This document shows positions 11,365-22,439 of a stretch of 64,000 nucleotides of DNA, piece after piece; positions within the stretch are counted from its first letter, which is position 1, and each line of letters starts with the position of its first letter. The position numbers were made by a program, and so were the translations under genes. This DNA comes from Brevipalpus yothersi (lineage: Eukaryota; Arthropoda; Arachnida; Trombidiformes; Tenuipalpidae): positions 62,001 to 126,000 of the forward strand of contig QZCP01000446.1 in assembly GCA_003956705.1 (NCBI GenBank), written 5' to 3'. The notes under the pieces are model-generated. The model saw only the letters and a program-made list of their open reading frames with translations. It did no database searches and was not told the origin of the DNA.

Positions 11365-12217
11365 ATGATGTGGTTCCTCTTCATCCCCACAATAATTGTA
11401 TCAGCATATGGTGAGTTCCGTTGGAATCCATGCGATTTCCATCGTAGCATTCATTGTGTAGATAAAATAATGTGTTCTACCTTTCGGTGAAGCTTTCACT
11501 CCTATCATTCAGGATCGAGCAATTGGAAGACGATATGAGGAAATCTCTAACTGGAGAACCGATGTAAAACAAAACTTCGATTATTTCATGAGATCAATCG
11601 AATCAGTTTCCGAGAATCAAGAAAAACTCACTGAAAAAGAGAGGAGCATTCTTGTGGAAGCTAAGAATACTCTCACCTCGATCGATCTGCTTGAAATTGA
11701 GAACAAAGCTTCAGAAATCGCTGAGAGATGGAATTTGACTGCAGTTTACATGGAAATATGTCCTAATCGACCAATCTATAGACCTTTCTTCTATCGACAT
11801 ATTGTTGAGGACGAGGATGGTAAATGCCCTCAAGAAGAGTACAAAACTCAAGGAGAGCATTTGGAAGCTATCGTCAACAAATATCTCTATTTGATCGAAC
11901 CTTTACTCAGGAGGGTCGGGGCAATACCTAAATCAGAATATCAAGAACTTTTGGATTTTCTGGATCCAGTGAAACTTCTTAGAAAATTCGAAGACATTGC
12001 AGTGAAAGCTGCTACGATATTACAGGATATTGATTGGTTTTGGCCAGAGAAATGTAACCTTGTCATTGGTACTTGTTATGAAGTAAGTGTATATGAAGAA
12101 AGGTTCGCTTGCTTATGCTATTATAGTCCCAAGTCAAAGTTTTCGAAAATTTATGCTCACTATTATAAGAGATACAAAGGTGAGAAAAGTATTCTGATCT
12201 CATCAAGGCTCAAATAA
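11365..12217 (+). CDS. SEC1 copy 1, secreted six-cysteine helical protein, unknown function
   Basis: Not recognised as a known family. Model: join(11365..11410, 11493..12217), 256 aa. Exon 1 encodes nearly all of a signal peptide (MMWFLFIPTIIVSAY) and ends in gtgag. The acceptor at 11491-11492 restores frame as GCT (Ala16). The mature chain is mostly charged and likely helical (residues 40-95 and 140-195), with a potential N-glycosylation site at Asn96 and six cysteines at residues 105, 127, 203, 210, 222 and 224. The cysteines are conserved in every copy. This copy and copy 3 carry a 12-bp in-frame insertion after Cys210 that copies 2 and 4 lack. I chose the first of two adjacent ATG codons. 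The protein is probably secreted; no function can be assigned. Confidence 0.78.
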
Positions 12218-12370
12218 TCAACGCTCTCAAGTGAACTGCAAGCGGAAACGTTATGTATTACCAATTATTACCAATTATCTAGCTCTTTCGGTTGACTTCT
12301 GAAATGTGAGACATTCCTGTATCAAGCTCAGGATCGTGGTCCTTGATTTTTATCATGGCTCAAATGTTCA

Positions 12371-12376
12371 AATAAA
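12371..12376 (+). terminator. Poly(A) signal of SEC1 copy 1
   Basis: AATAAA, 154 bp after the stop codon. The hexamer is kept at a similar distance after the other intact SEC1 genes (23382 and 57733). Confidence 0.5.
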
Positions 12377-12519
12377 TCAAATTTCATTGAATTCGATTTT
12401 CTCCGATCTTTCCTCAGAACATAAAATAATCCATCGATATTTTTATAGAGAATCAGGAGTTGAATGTTGATCCAAAGAAGAGAAGATTGATCCATATTGA
12501 TCATCCTTCACCATCAAGC

Positions 12520-13620
12520 CTATGGCTCAAAGATAGCCAGCTGATTCCAATGAATCTCCAATGGTTCTTCTCGTTTGCTGAAAAATAGTGATATTGAACC
12601 ACTCCAGTGGCCAAGAATTTCATAAACCAGTTTTCGCTGTGAATAATTCGTATAATGAGAGTAGAAAGATATGTCCATTATAAAATGGGCATGTAGGGGT
12701 ACTTTCTCTCCGTCTCTTTCTCTCTGATTCTTGGCTTTCATGCTGCAATTTACCTCTTCACCCACTCACTAAGATCATGAGAGAGAAATTTTTCCTCATG
12801 AAATTTATTGACGAGTCGTCTAAGATGAGTGATGACTCATTCTGGCTCATCAAATTTCAGAGCTTCTGGCCCATGATGAGCTAGTTGCATGCAGTCATAA
12901 TTCAATTTCTCACTCTTACAATCAAGAAACTGAGTGGAGCTGCGAGGAGAGGAGAAAAACTACGTTTCTCTCATGGAATTAATTGATTAACTAAATTATC
13001 ATGATCTTGTTGCAAAATTCAACCTTTCAGGGGCTTTAACTGTTTTGAGATTGGATTGACTTTCGACCTCGATGGGCAAAAGTGAGGAGCAAAAGCAAAT
13101 CATCACTCTTGAGCAAGTGAGATCTTTGTTAGAGGAGAAAAAATATTCGAGCTTGCAATGATTCTTGTGCTACGATATCCATGAACTGAAGCTCATGGAG
13201 ATATCTCCTCCATGATTCTTGCCAAGAAGCTCTTGAATTTTCGTTTCAAAAGCTTCATATCTCAGTAAACTTCAACATTTTCATTTTTGTCTAGCATTTG
13301 ATTGATGTCACAGCTTTTCATGCGAGATTCACGGACAGGAAGATAAGTTTTGATCTATCTCCCAGATGGGAGCCTGATAGACCACGACCACTGGGAGTGT
13401 TTCCATAATTGGATGAAGATGAATCTTCTTGGATTACTGAGGAAAGAGAGACATGGTGTTCCCTTATGGAGTTGAACTCATAGCGGTGAAGAGGATCATA
13501 TGCCACCAATTGCGAACAAAATATTAAGATTTTTCATATCAATGCGAGGCCAGAAAAACATCGATCACACCCGTGTTGCTGTGAAATGACCTAGTCAGCT
13601 ACTGTGGGTGAAAAAGATTT
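12520..13620 (+). repeat. Block beta, inverted copy
   Basis: Reverse complement of about 19290-20330 and of the matching part of block beta copy 1. Shared text includes the stretch encoding SGQEFHKPVFAVNNSY (near 12610-12670), the 'gagcaagtgaga' region near 13115 and the segment at 13315-13410, which reads as the start of the IDVTALKARFTDRK fragment. Frames are interrupted, so this is not a functional gene. With 19075-20330 it forms a long inverted repeat enclosing about 5 kb, including SEC2 copy 2. Confidence 0.6.
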
Positions 13621-13859
13621 CCAAGAGGATCCTCTCATCTCCAAGATAATTCCACTGAAAAGGTCATTTGTTGAATGCAAGTATGAAAATCTGAACTAGA
13701 CATGGGTCAAACCCGTTGGTGCAGCAAAAAAGGACGAAGAGGTCCACAAAACGAGGAGAGGCTGGAGAAGAAATGTTTTCATCGTATCAAGGTCAGAAAT
13801 TGGCAGAAATGTGACAACTAAACTTCAAATAGTTCTCGTTAATATATTCTCCTCTTTTG

Positions 13860-14035
13860 CGGTAGAAATTATCTATGGAAGTTAGGTGTACTAATCAGGA
13901 TTTCGTTGTATTCAAACAGTGCCTTCCTGCTGGAAAAGATGATTCTCGCATATTCTTCCGGTTTGGTTATTGAAAACGAAAATATATCTCTCTCTGGTTC
14001 TCCGTTATCGTGATTTTCCATGGCATAAGAAATGA
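13860..14035. repeat. Inverted repeat arm paired with 19075-19245
   Basis: Contains 'agttaggtgtactaatc' and 'tttggttattgaaaacgaaa', which recur in reverse complement at about 19075-19245. It continues the long inverted repeat that starts at 12520. Bases 13620-13860 between the matched parts show no gene. Confidence 0.6.
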
Positions 14036-14120
14036 AGAATTGTCAAATCAATAAATTTATCTTCGACTCGCATTCCATTGACCAAGCATTCAATCATATG
14101 TATTTCTGCGACTTCCACTT

Positions 14121-14160
14121 ATATATATACATATATATGTACATATATGTATATATGTAT
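14121..14160. repeat. TA/ATGT microsatellite
   Basis: Low-complexity run of alternating ta and atgt units just left of the foldback element. It produces a meaningless repeated-Tyr/Ile reading frame. Confidence 0.8.
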
Positions 14161-14169
14161 TTTGGACGA

Positions 14170-15178
14170 AGAATAGTCACCATTTTGGCCCTAGCTCAGG
14201 AAAATTCGAGACCCATCTCATCTTATCCCTTCTTTGATGAAAACATGATTATGCCATTCTCAACTCTCTGAGACTTTTTCTTCTTGAGATATGAGTGCCA
14301 ACGTTTTGGAGCTTGATTAGGCAACAAAAAGTCTCAATCTCACCCGATTCCCATCGAACTTAGTTTTTCTGAGAGCTCACAGCAAATTTAGTTCTTAGAT
14401 AACAAGAATGATGAGGTAAAATCATGATTAGATAACAGAATTGAGAAAAGTCACATTTTCTCCTATAACCGATCATATCTCCACAAATTGCTCTTACCAC
14501 ATGATCAAACTGAGAGTATGATTAGTGAATCTTATGTCCGATGCGTGCGATGTCCTTTTTGGCGTCGTAGGTATAGCCCTGAACCTTGATTTAGGATATG
14601 AATCACTCATATCTCAGAAATAATACTAGTTAGCCCCTCAGAATTTTCTCAAAATATTCAACATCATGCAAACAAGCTGTAATGCGAATTCCATTCTGTG
14701 GTGAGAGCATTTTGTTGACCATCAAGATAGGAGGACGTTTTTCAGTATAACAGAAATATCTATTTCAGAAACCTGAAACTCCTCGACAATCTTGATCATA
14801 AGATTCACTAATCATTCTATCAGTTTGATCATGTGGTAAGAGCAATTTGTGGAGATATGATCGGTTATAGGAGGAAATGTTGTTTTTCTCCATTCCGTTA
14901 TCTATTGATGACTCAATCTTATCAGTTTCGTTACCGAACAATTGAATTTGTTGTGAGCTCCCAGAAAAACTAAGTTCGATGGGAATCGGGTGAGATTGAG
15001 ACTTTTTGTTGCCTAATCAAGCTCCAAAACGTTGGCACTCATATCTCAAGAAGAAAAAGTCTCAGAGAGTGGAGAATGATACAATCATGTTTATATCAAA
15101 GAATGGATAAGACGAGATAGGTCTCAAATTTTTTCGAGCTAGGGCCAAAAATGACCATTTTTGGTGATTGTTCTCCCA
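14170..15178. mobile_element. Foldback-type element with about 370-bp inverted arms
   Basis: Two long imperfect inverted arms, about 14170-14535 and 14798-15178, surround a roughly 260-bp centre. Shared stretches include 'tgagatatgagtgccaacg', 'atcatatctccacaaattgc' and 'ggccctagctc', each present on opposite strands. The first unit lacks this sequence: its text near 1690-1700 joins the two flanks, so this is an insertion specific to unit 2. No open reading frame of note lies in the centre. The structure fits a non-autonomous foldback or long-TIR DNA transposon. Confidence 0.65.
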
Positions 15179-15179
15179 A

Positions 15180-15537
15180 TACTTTTGCCGAGGACAGTCT
15201 CAAACCAAGCATCTAGTCCCCATGTATTTGCTTGATTTCACTCTATTTTTCTCAAGTCAGGACAATTCTTAGCTAATATGAAAATGATGAGAAGAGTTGG
15301 TTGATTGTTGAGTTGAAATGGAAGTTGAATTCGGTCGTCATGATGAGCGTTCCCTTGGGTTGAGCTGGCTTCAAAGGTAGTAGAGACATCTGTTGTTTGC
15401 ATGGATGTGTCTCCCGAGCACTGACTCAACAATAAATGGGAAGGTATGAATAAGATCGGATCAATTAAATTTTCTGCTCAATTGCTCGTTCGAAGCTAGA
15501 ATACTGTACCCACAATACTTTGATCAGCGCTGTGACA
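15180..15537. repeat. Flank of the second unit, with the empty site of the Tc1 insertion
   Basis: Matches 1700-1836 followed directly by 3298-3430 of the first unit. At about 15310 the text 'gattgttgagttg' corresponds to the uninterrupted target of the element at 1837-3297. No gene is present before the SEC2 start at 15538. Confidence 0.65.
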
Positions 15538-16011
15538 ATGAGAACTTGCCAAATCCTTTTCGTTGGTAAGCTCAAACAATCCTCTTGCACGATATCAACT
15601 GCTTAGAAATCAATTATTATTATATTACAGTTGTGATCTTAACCTTTGCCGGGAAAGCTAAAAGTAAGTTCGGAATTCGAATTAAAATTCTATTCTTCAG
15701 GGCTTTCCTGAGCCAGATATCTCCTCTTCCTCTGAATAGGCACTTCAAGGAATGATTGGAGAGCCAGAGTTGATGGCGCGTTGAATAAAGAACAACTGTT
15801 TGATGTCCTGAGAGATCTTTCTTCGCTCTGTGTTATCAATGTGACCGGGAATTGGTTGAATAACCTCAATCGTTATCAAGTTATGGACTTGGAGTCTGAT
15901 TTGAAGGAAGACTATATCAGCTTTGAAAATGATAAACTCAAAGCTAAGTGGTTCATTGATCGTTGCTACAAAGGGCATTACGTTATCCAAAATTATGGCT
16001 TTTTGCTATGA
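15538..16011 (+). CDS. SEC2 copy 2, small secreted protein, C-terminally shortened
   Basis: Model: join(15538..15565, 15631..15663, 15740..16011), 110 aa. Exon structure and splice phases match SEC2 copy 1. The signal peptide (MRTCQILFVVVILTFAGKAK) is diverged but still hydrophobic. The middle of the protein (from GNWLNNLNRYQVMD to the end) is essentially identical to copy 1. A C-to-T change turns the Arg codon after GFLL into TGA, so the last 15 residues of copy 1 are lost, although their codons remain readable downstream. Both cysteines of the mature protein are kept. It could be a functional truncated paralogue or an early pseudogene. Confidence 0.65.
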
Positions 16012-16159
16012 GGGAGAAACTCCTCTGACCATGAATTCAATTCTGGAACATTGTAATAATTTATCATGAACGGTTCGTATGAATTATAGAGTGATTCTCA
16101 AAGAATTAAGAAGCGAATCGATAACTTCTAATCACTTGTAAAGATGATCGATTATCAAA

Positions 16160-16520
16160 ATATCATTTACTTTCTCTAAACTTCTGGTTTTCAATGATTC
16201 ATAAAATAATTCATTTGTTAGGATAATCTTCGCTTATTTCCAATCGTTTAACTCGATGATCAATTCTCTATCAATATCCTCATTCAATGAATCAACAATA
16301 TCTACTTGTATTTAAGATGACGACATCGTATTCAATGCAATTCATTCAACTTCCAGAGTTGCTACATGTAATGTTCAGATTCAATAATTTCGAATTTGAA
16401 CCAGATTTGAACTCAGTCCATCATTTTTCGTTTCATATGTTCTACCTGTCATTCTGATCCACTAATTTATTATAAGTCAGGTATAATCTATTTAATTCAT
16501 ATTATTACTAGAACCACTAT
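16160..16520. repeat. SEC2 downstream flank, matches 220-800
   Basis: Text such as 'tcatttgttaggat' and the following 300 bases recur near the left edge of the window. This indicates a further SEC2 unit to the left. No coding content. Confidence 0.5.
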
Positions 16521-18430
16521 AGCTTTACACACTTGATGATGTTCTCAACTCACTGATGACTATGATACTGAAATATGTGACTTATTTAGCATTTCCATTT
16601 CCAGAGTATATTGGAATCATAGAAAAGGAGGAAGTTATTCACATTCATGGGTATGATAACCAATGAGAGAGAAAATTATTAGTCGTCTTATGAGAGAGAG
16701 AGAGAGGGAAACAGAAGCTTGCATTCATTTCCCCATTCAATATTTCAGAATTGATTCACGCGTTTCCGGTGATTTTATCGTTTTCTCATTTTGAACTGTC
16801 AGGATATCTGAGATCAGTTTTGCTGAAGTCATTCTTAACAATTATAATTTGAAAACTTCTGTTAACAATGTAAATTAATCAGATGAATCTGGAACCTCTA
16901 TCTATTACTAGAAATCAACAACATCTTATAGCTTCCCCAACTTACTCCGATCGCCAACAATGGTTATGATTCATATTAGAATCAATAGCTCAGCTCTCCA
17001 GATTAGATCATAGAATTTCGAGTGTTGACGATTTGCCTATTTTTGACCTAGTACAAGCACCAGACCCTCGCTTATGGATGGATAATTCTACTGAATGTTC
17101 TAATTTCTCATTTGGTCTCACTCATATATAATATTATTCCATATCAATCGACATTCGTTAACACAATATTTTGCAGAACATGACTTGAAGAGTGAATCGG
17201 AGCGAATATGAAATTGGATTGATCAACAAGGTGATCCACTGTTTCCTCATCTTGATTCAATAGAATTTGTGAGGAAGGGCTGGAGAGTTAATCTAGAGTT
17301 TCTCATAATTAGAGGTTTAATGATGGAGCTCTCATTCCTCCTCCAACTGCTAATTATGCTCTTCATTTCTCTGAACTCTCACCAACTCGGGTTTCAATTG
17401 ATTGGATGATGAATGGCTCACAATCTTTCAAGTTGCTACTACCAAATCTTTGCTCCTGATCTGAGCCAGCTACTCTTGTTATTTCATATTTTGTTAAGAT
17501 TCTTCTTCGTGAATCCTAGCGAAATATGATAACTTGCAGAGAATTATCCTTGGTTGATTTTTGGCCTCATTATCAACCTTATCTCCAGAATTGGGGAACA
17601 CTCTTCTTACTGACCGTTGCTTATTCAATTTTTCTGGAAGATAAGATGGTTCACCATCCAACCAGTGAGATATAATTTTCAAAGCTGTGGTGTCAATCAA
17701 ACGACTATCAGGTCAAATAAAAAATGGAAGCATGACCAATGAAATGATCTCTGGAACTGAGGGACTCTACTCTCTTCTATCAGTAGAAAGAAAGCACTTT
17801 CCTCGATGGCCAACTAAGTTTACCATCAGTTTCTGCTTGCTTATGTTCAAATAACTTGCAGAAATATTCTTCCAAAAGATTTGACTTGCGATTGATTTTG
17901 TGTGTTCCATGAACAAATCAATCAGCAGCATTCCGAGGCAAATGGTGGAGCAACCACGCAAAGTTTTGCCAAGAACCTCAGGACTTTAGCAAACAAACTG
18001 GGTTCATTCGGATATTTCCTTCATCATGGTACATATCTGTCTTTCTTGTGATTCAATCGGTCGAGATTTCAGGAGAAATTAGCGAATCTATTTTATCGTA
18101 AAGTGTATGGACTTGACCTCGGTTTACGATGAGAGAAGGAAATCACATCAATGGTTCTCCAAGACGGTTTATGAGATGGATGAATGAGAAAGCACCAATT
18201 AGGGAACTTCTTGCGAGAACTTAATTAATTATTCATCAGTATTGGCCAGTTACCGGCATTTGAGCGAAAGCACAGTTAATCCATCATCAGAAACCAACAG
18301 TTCGCACGGATCACTGTATCCAGCATGATGAGAACATGATTCTCCACTAGTAGAATGAAAACATTAGGTTCCAATCAGCATCTCTCAAAAATGACAATCG
18401 TCCTTTAATTCATTTTTTTCTATTTCTAGT
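16521..18430 (-). repeat. Diverged block beta remnant
   Basis: Contains an open minus-strand stretch at 17700-17494 starting MIDTTALKIISHWLDGEPSY. This is a diverged version of the block beta fragment IDVTALKARFTDRK and a longer open exon than in the other copies. The text near 18300-18400 ('ccaatcagcatctctcaaa') matches 6180-6260 in the same order and orientation. A segment at 17270-17480 resembles the reverse complement of the SEC1 upstream block. No complete gene. Confidence 0.4.
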
Positions 18431-19074
18431 AGTTTGCAATCAATTCGCAGGAAAAAAACTTCTAGCTCCAAATTCAAAGACTTGAGAACAAGGCTCCGGT
18501 TCTTCTTACTGACCAAGATATCTCTGGAAAAAATGGCTATCGAACATGAATTTCAAACGAAAACGTTCAAAATAAGTGGCATAAGAATCAGTATCGTGGT
18601 GAGAAACTATCGTAACTGACTATCTGGTGGCCGGAAATCATCTCTTGGCCAGAAAATCAGTAGAGATATACAAGTGCTTCAAACTTTCCGAAAGAAAGCA
18701 GTGAAAAATGAGCTTGCAATCACTCTTCTCTTTCAATAAAAATCAATTACCGACCATTAGAGGCCAATAAGTAGTGATGAGAAATGTGATCATCATCTAT
18801 TCGAACCAATGTAGGTTCATTCTCTCGCCCCATGAATAAGAACGTGATTCCTGCTGGAACAGATAGAGGAAGGAAGAGAAAGCCAAGAAGGAAGAGAGAT
18901 CGTGGATGTTCTCATTGGGATAAATTACTCAACACGAAAAATGAATGTTATCAAATCTGGTTGTTTGGAAAATGAATTATTGGAATTTTTCTAATTTCGC
19001 ATGAATTCGAAAATTGGTAAACCAGTTTATTTTTTCGATGAAATGAAAGTCGATGATCAAATTAGTTCATCATT
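18431..19074. other. No gene seen
   Basis: Only short open frames without motifs or paralogous support; nothing else recognised. Confidence 0.35.
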
Positions 19075-20970
19075 TCTAATGCCATGCAAAATCACGATAA
19101 CGAAGACCCGGAGAGAGATATAGTTTCATTTTTGAATAACCAAACCACAAGAATATGTGAGAATCATCATTCTTCGAGGATAGGCTTGTGAACATAACAC
19201 ACTACACAATCTGGATTAGTACACCTAACTTGCGTAGATAAGTTTCGTCGAAGAAGTGAGGCGTCCATCATAGAAATTGTTTGAAATTCAATAGTCTCGA
19301 GTTAAAACTCTGTGGAGTTTGGCCGAACACAGAGTAGAAACTGTCCTTTTTCAGCCTTCCATGGCTCTGTGGACCTTCTCTTTTCATTTCTTCGCACACA
19401 GTAGGTGACCAGGTCATTTCACAGCAACAATGTGTGATCAATGTTTACCTAGCCCAGCTTCAATATAAAAAATCTTGTTCAATTCAGTTTGCAACCGGTA
19501 GTGGGTAGATCTTCACTACTGTTATGAGTTGAGGAGAAACCTCATGTCTCTCTCACTTCAGTAATCAAGGAAGACTCATCTTTCAAATGTGAAAATACTC
19601 TCAGTGGTCGTGGTCTATCAGGCTCCCATCTGGAAGATAAATCAAAACTTATCTTCCTGTCAGTGAATCTCGATTTCAAAGCTATGATAACAATCAAATG
19701 CTAATCAAAAATATTAATGTTGGAGTTTACTGTGATATGAAGCTGCTGAAACGAAAATTCAAGATATTGGCGAGAATCATGGAGAGATATCTCCATGAGC
19801 TCCAGGTTGTCGATACTGAAGCACGAGAATGATTGCAAGCTTGATTATTTTTCCTTCTCTAGAATCTCACTTGCTCGAGAGTAATAATTTGCCTCTGCTC
19901 ATCACTATCTCCCATTGGAGGTCAAATGTCAAACCAACCCCCAAACAATTACAGCCACTGAGAGATTAGATTTTTGAATAAGATCATGACAATCCAATCA
20001 AAAAACTGATCGCATAATAGGAACATACATGGAATAGCTTCATCAAGTTTCTTTATTGCGGGAGTGAGAAATTGAGTTATGGATATATGCAGTTAGCTTA
20101 TCATGGATCATAGGGTCTTGAAGTCAATGATCCATTTTGTCTCCAGGACCCAAAGTAATTAACCATTCACCTATAACCACCCCTGAATAATTCTCATCAT
20201 AAGAATTATTCACAGCAAATAACTGTTCAGGAAATTCCTGGCCTTTATAGTGATTCCATATCACTATTCTCAGTAAATGGAGAGGACCATTGAAGACTCG
20301 TTCATTTAAATAAAACATAATCAATATTAACGTGGAGGGTCATTTCATTGTAAAAATCAGTCATGGCTTACAACTTGTTAGATGAGGAAGACTGAGTGAG
20401 TAGATTGAGATTAGATTACTCATAAGAAAAGTTACCCTTGACTGGAAATTCTCTGGTTCCCAAATATATCAAAATCTCCCAATGTTGTTGCAGGGTCGAT
20501 TGAGTTTCGCTTCTTCAAACTCTGTTCAAATGTTCAGCATTAACCTAGTATTTAATCAGCCTCAGATACTATATAAGCAGAGTAATAATCTAATTTCATC
20601 ACACAGTCTAGCCAGCATCCTTCAACTTCCTTCCAGTCATGAGGCAATTTAGATTCAATCTTCTTAAAAGACATTGTGATATCAGTACAGGACTGGTAGC
20701 TACTACCCAGCACCTGTTTTGAAGCTCGTGATAATCTCCAAGTTCCAAATTCATATCATCAAAACATTTACCCAAGGGGGAGAGAGAGAGAGTTTGCTGC
20801 ACAGAAATTCTCTTCCACATCTTGTTGTCACTATGGAGGGATCCTTGGCATACTACATTTCATCCTTCACACATAGGAGATGATAGTTTGCTTTGATGAC
20901 TGTACCTGAAAACATGATGGAAACAGCAAGATTCAATCGGCATCTCTCAAAGATAATAGTCTTAGTAACT
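19075..20970 (-). repeat. Block beta copy 2 with inverted-repeat arm
   Basis: The first part (19075-19245) pairs with 13860-14035 in inverted orientation. The stretch 19290-20970 parallels 4600-6270. On the minus strand the fragments read better than in copy 1: LELGDYHELQNRCWVVATS (near 20750), SFKKIESKLPHDWKEVEG (near 20670), and a 66-codon open stretch at 20324-20124 containing IVIWNHYKGQEFPEQLFAVN and VVIGEWLITLGPGDKMDH. Stops remain between and within the pieces. The protein is not recognised; it is most likely a decayed multi-exon gene. Confidence 0.4.
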
Positions 20971-20999
20971 GTGAACTTTCTTCCATTTTTGTTGGCTTC

Positions 21000-21780
21000 G
21001 AATTAATTCGCTGATTTCATTTGAATCAATAACTCTTGGCTACCATATAACATTTGATAGAAGAAAAGTTTTCATCTATAAAGTAGAGGAACTGGACAAA
21101 AAGCAAGATGGTAAACAACCGCTTTATTTTGACCCGTCTTTCAGCCAAGTTATCGGGACAGGAAATCATCGACAAAATTTCTGTTCCTTCATCAAGTGGT
21201 CGAAAACTATCAATTCAAAATAATGTCAAGAATAGTTTTTCCCAGTCTGTCTCTGGAAATTGGTTTCAAGCAACTAAGCTACCGAAAAAACGTTCGATTT
21301 TTTCTTGCCAAGGGTTCACTGTCGCTGATACTCTTTGATCAGAGCTCAATTGGTAGCAACAAAAGTTCTAGTCATCATTCTAGCTCTCAACTTGGACATG
21401 TAGTCCCTATATTCTTCAATCATTGACCCCTATTCTCATTATTAGTTATGATTTACAGCAAAGAATCAGAACTAAAATTCATATTGGAAGGTCAAAATTA
21501 AGACCATGTTTCTCAGTGAAGTTTGATCAGGCTGTGCTTTGTTCACAATAGGCTTGATTACAGAGAGAGTTTGCTCATGTCCTTCACAATGCTAATTTCG
21601 AAAATTCTTCAGCCAGAAATCTAGTCGAGATACCTCCAAATAGACAGTCTTCGAGATTTGTCAATGAAAATAAAAGCACGTTGGACTGTAGGAAAAGGCT
21701 CATACTCAGGTCATTCCCATCCTGGTTCATCGGTTTTTTTCGGTTGCTAAGTGAAAAGCTCAATTACCTACACTATTATG
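21000..21780. repeat. Block gamma copy 2
   Basis: Parallels 9237-9920 with scattered substitutions and one small indel around 21215 that separates two overlapping plus-strand frames. No gene is assigned. Confidence 0.45.
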
Positions 21781-22439
21781 CGAGAGAATCAATCTTGGGT
21801 CTTTCCTGAAAATCTCCCTGTTCATCCCCAGAATGAATGTCTCTCTCCTTTGGGTATTAAACTCATGATTGCGAGTTCACTTCCACGTTTACAGATAGGA
21901 TGGTGAATATTTCTTCGAATCAAATAGTGATGGATTAATTTCATTTAGATTGAACCATTTAGAGCAGTAAGAGTCGAGGCAATCAACTGAGAATGCTAGT
22001 TTGAAAACTTATGATTCTCCTCTTAACTGCGATCAATTCATTTTTTCCCAACCGGACTGCATGCTAGTTATTTGTGATTCGATGATGTATGATTAGAGAT
22101 ATGAATGATCATATTAGGTGAGAGGATGATCTCTCATCGACTCCCTGATGATAAGAAGTAGGAGGAATCGTCCATTGTGGGAGGTTCTATGTTGAATAAT
22201 AGCAGCAAATTTTTTGAGAGTCAGAGTATTAGATCGGAAGCTTATACTCCGCGGGGAGAATCATGATAATAGACACTTGGTAACAAGTTTCCTGACTATT
22301 TATTAGGAATTGCCATGATTCCTATTTTCAGTTATCTTGGATTCCTCATTGACAGGAGCTCATAGCTAAGAGTCAGTTATTTACGGTCTATTGGTGCGAT
22401 TCATTTGGAATTGAAATTGTTCTCCTCTTCTTAACAAAG
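21781..22439 (+). repeat. Block delta, upstream region of SEC1 copy 2
   Basis: Homologous to 10715-11360, without exons. It contains the TATA-like core CTATTTATT at 22296-22304, 144 bp before the SEC1 start, and a conserved CGCGGGGAGAA word near 22250 shared with unit 1 (near 11172). Confidence 0.5.
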
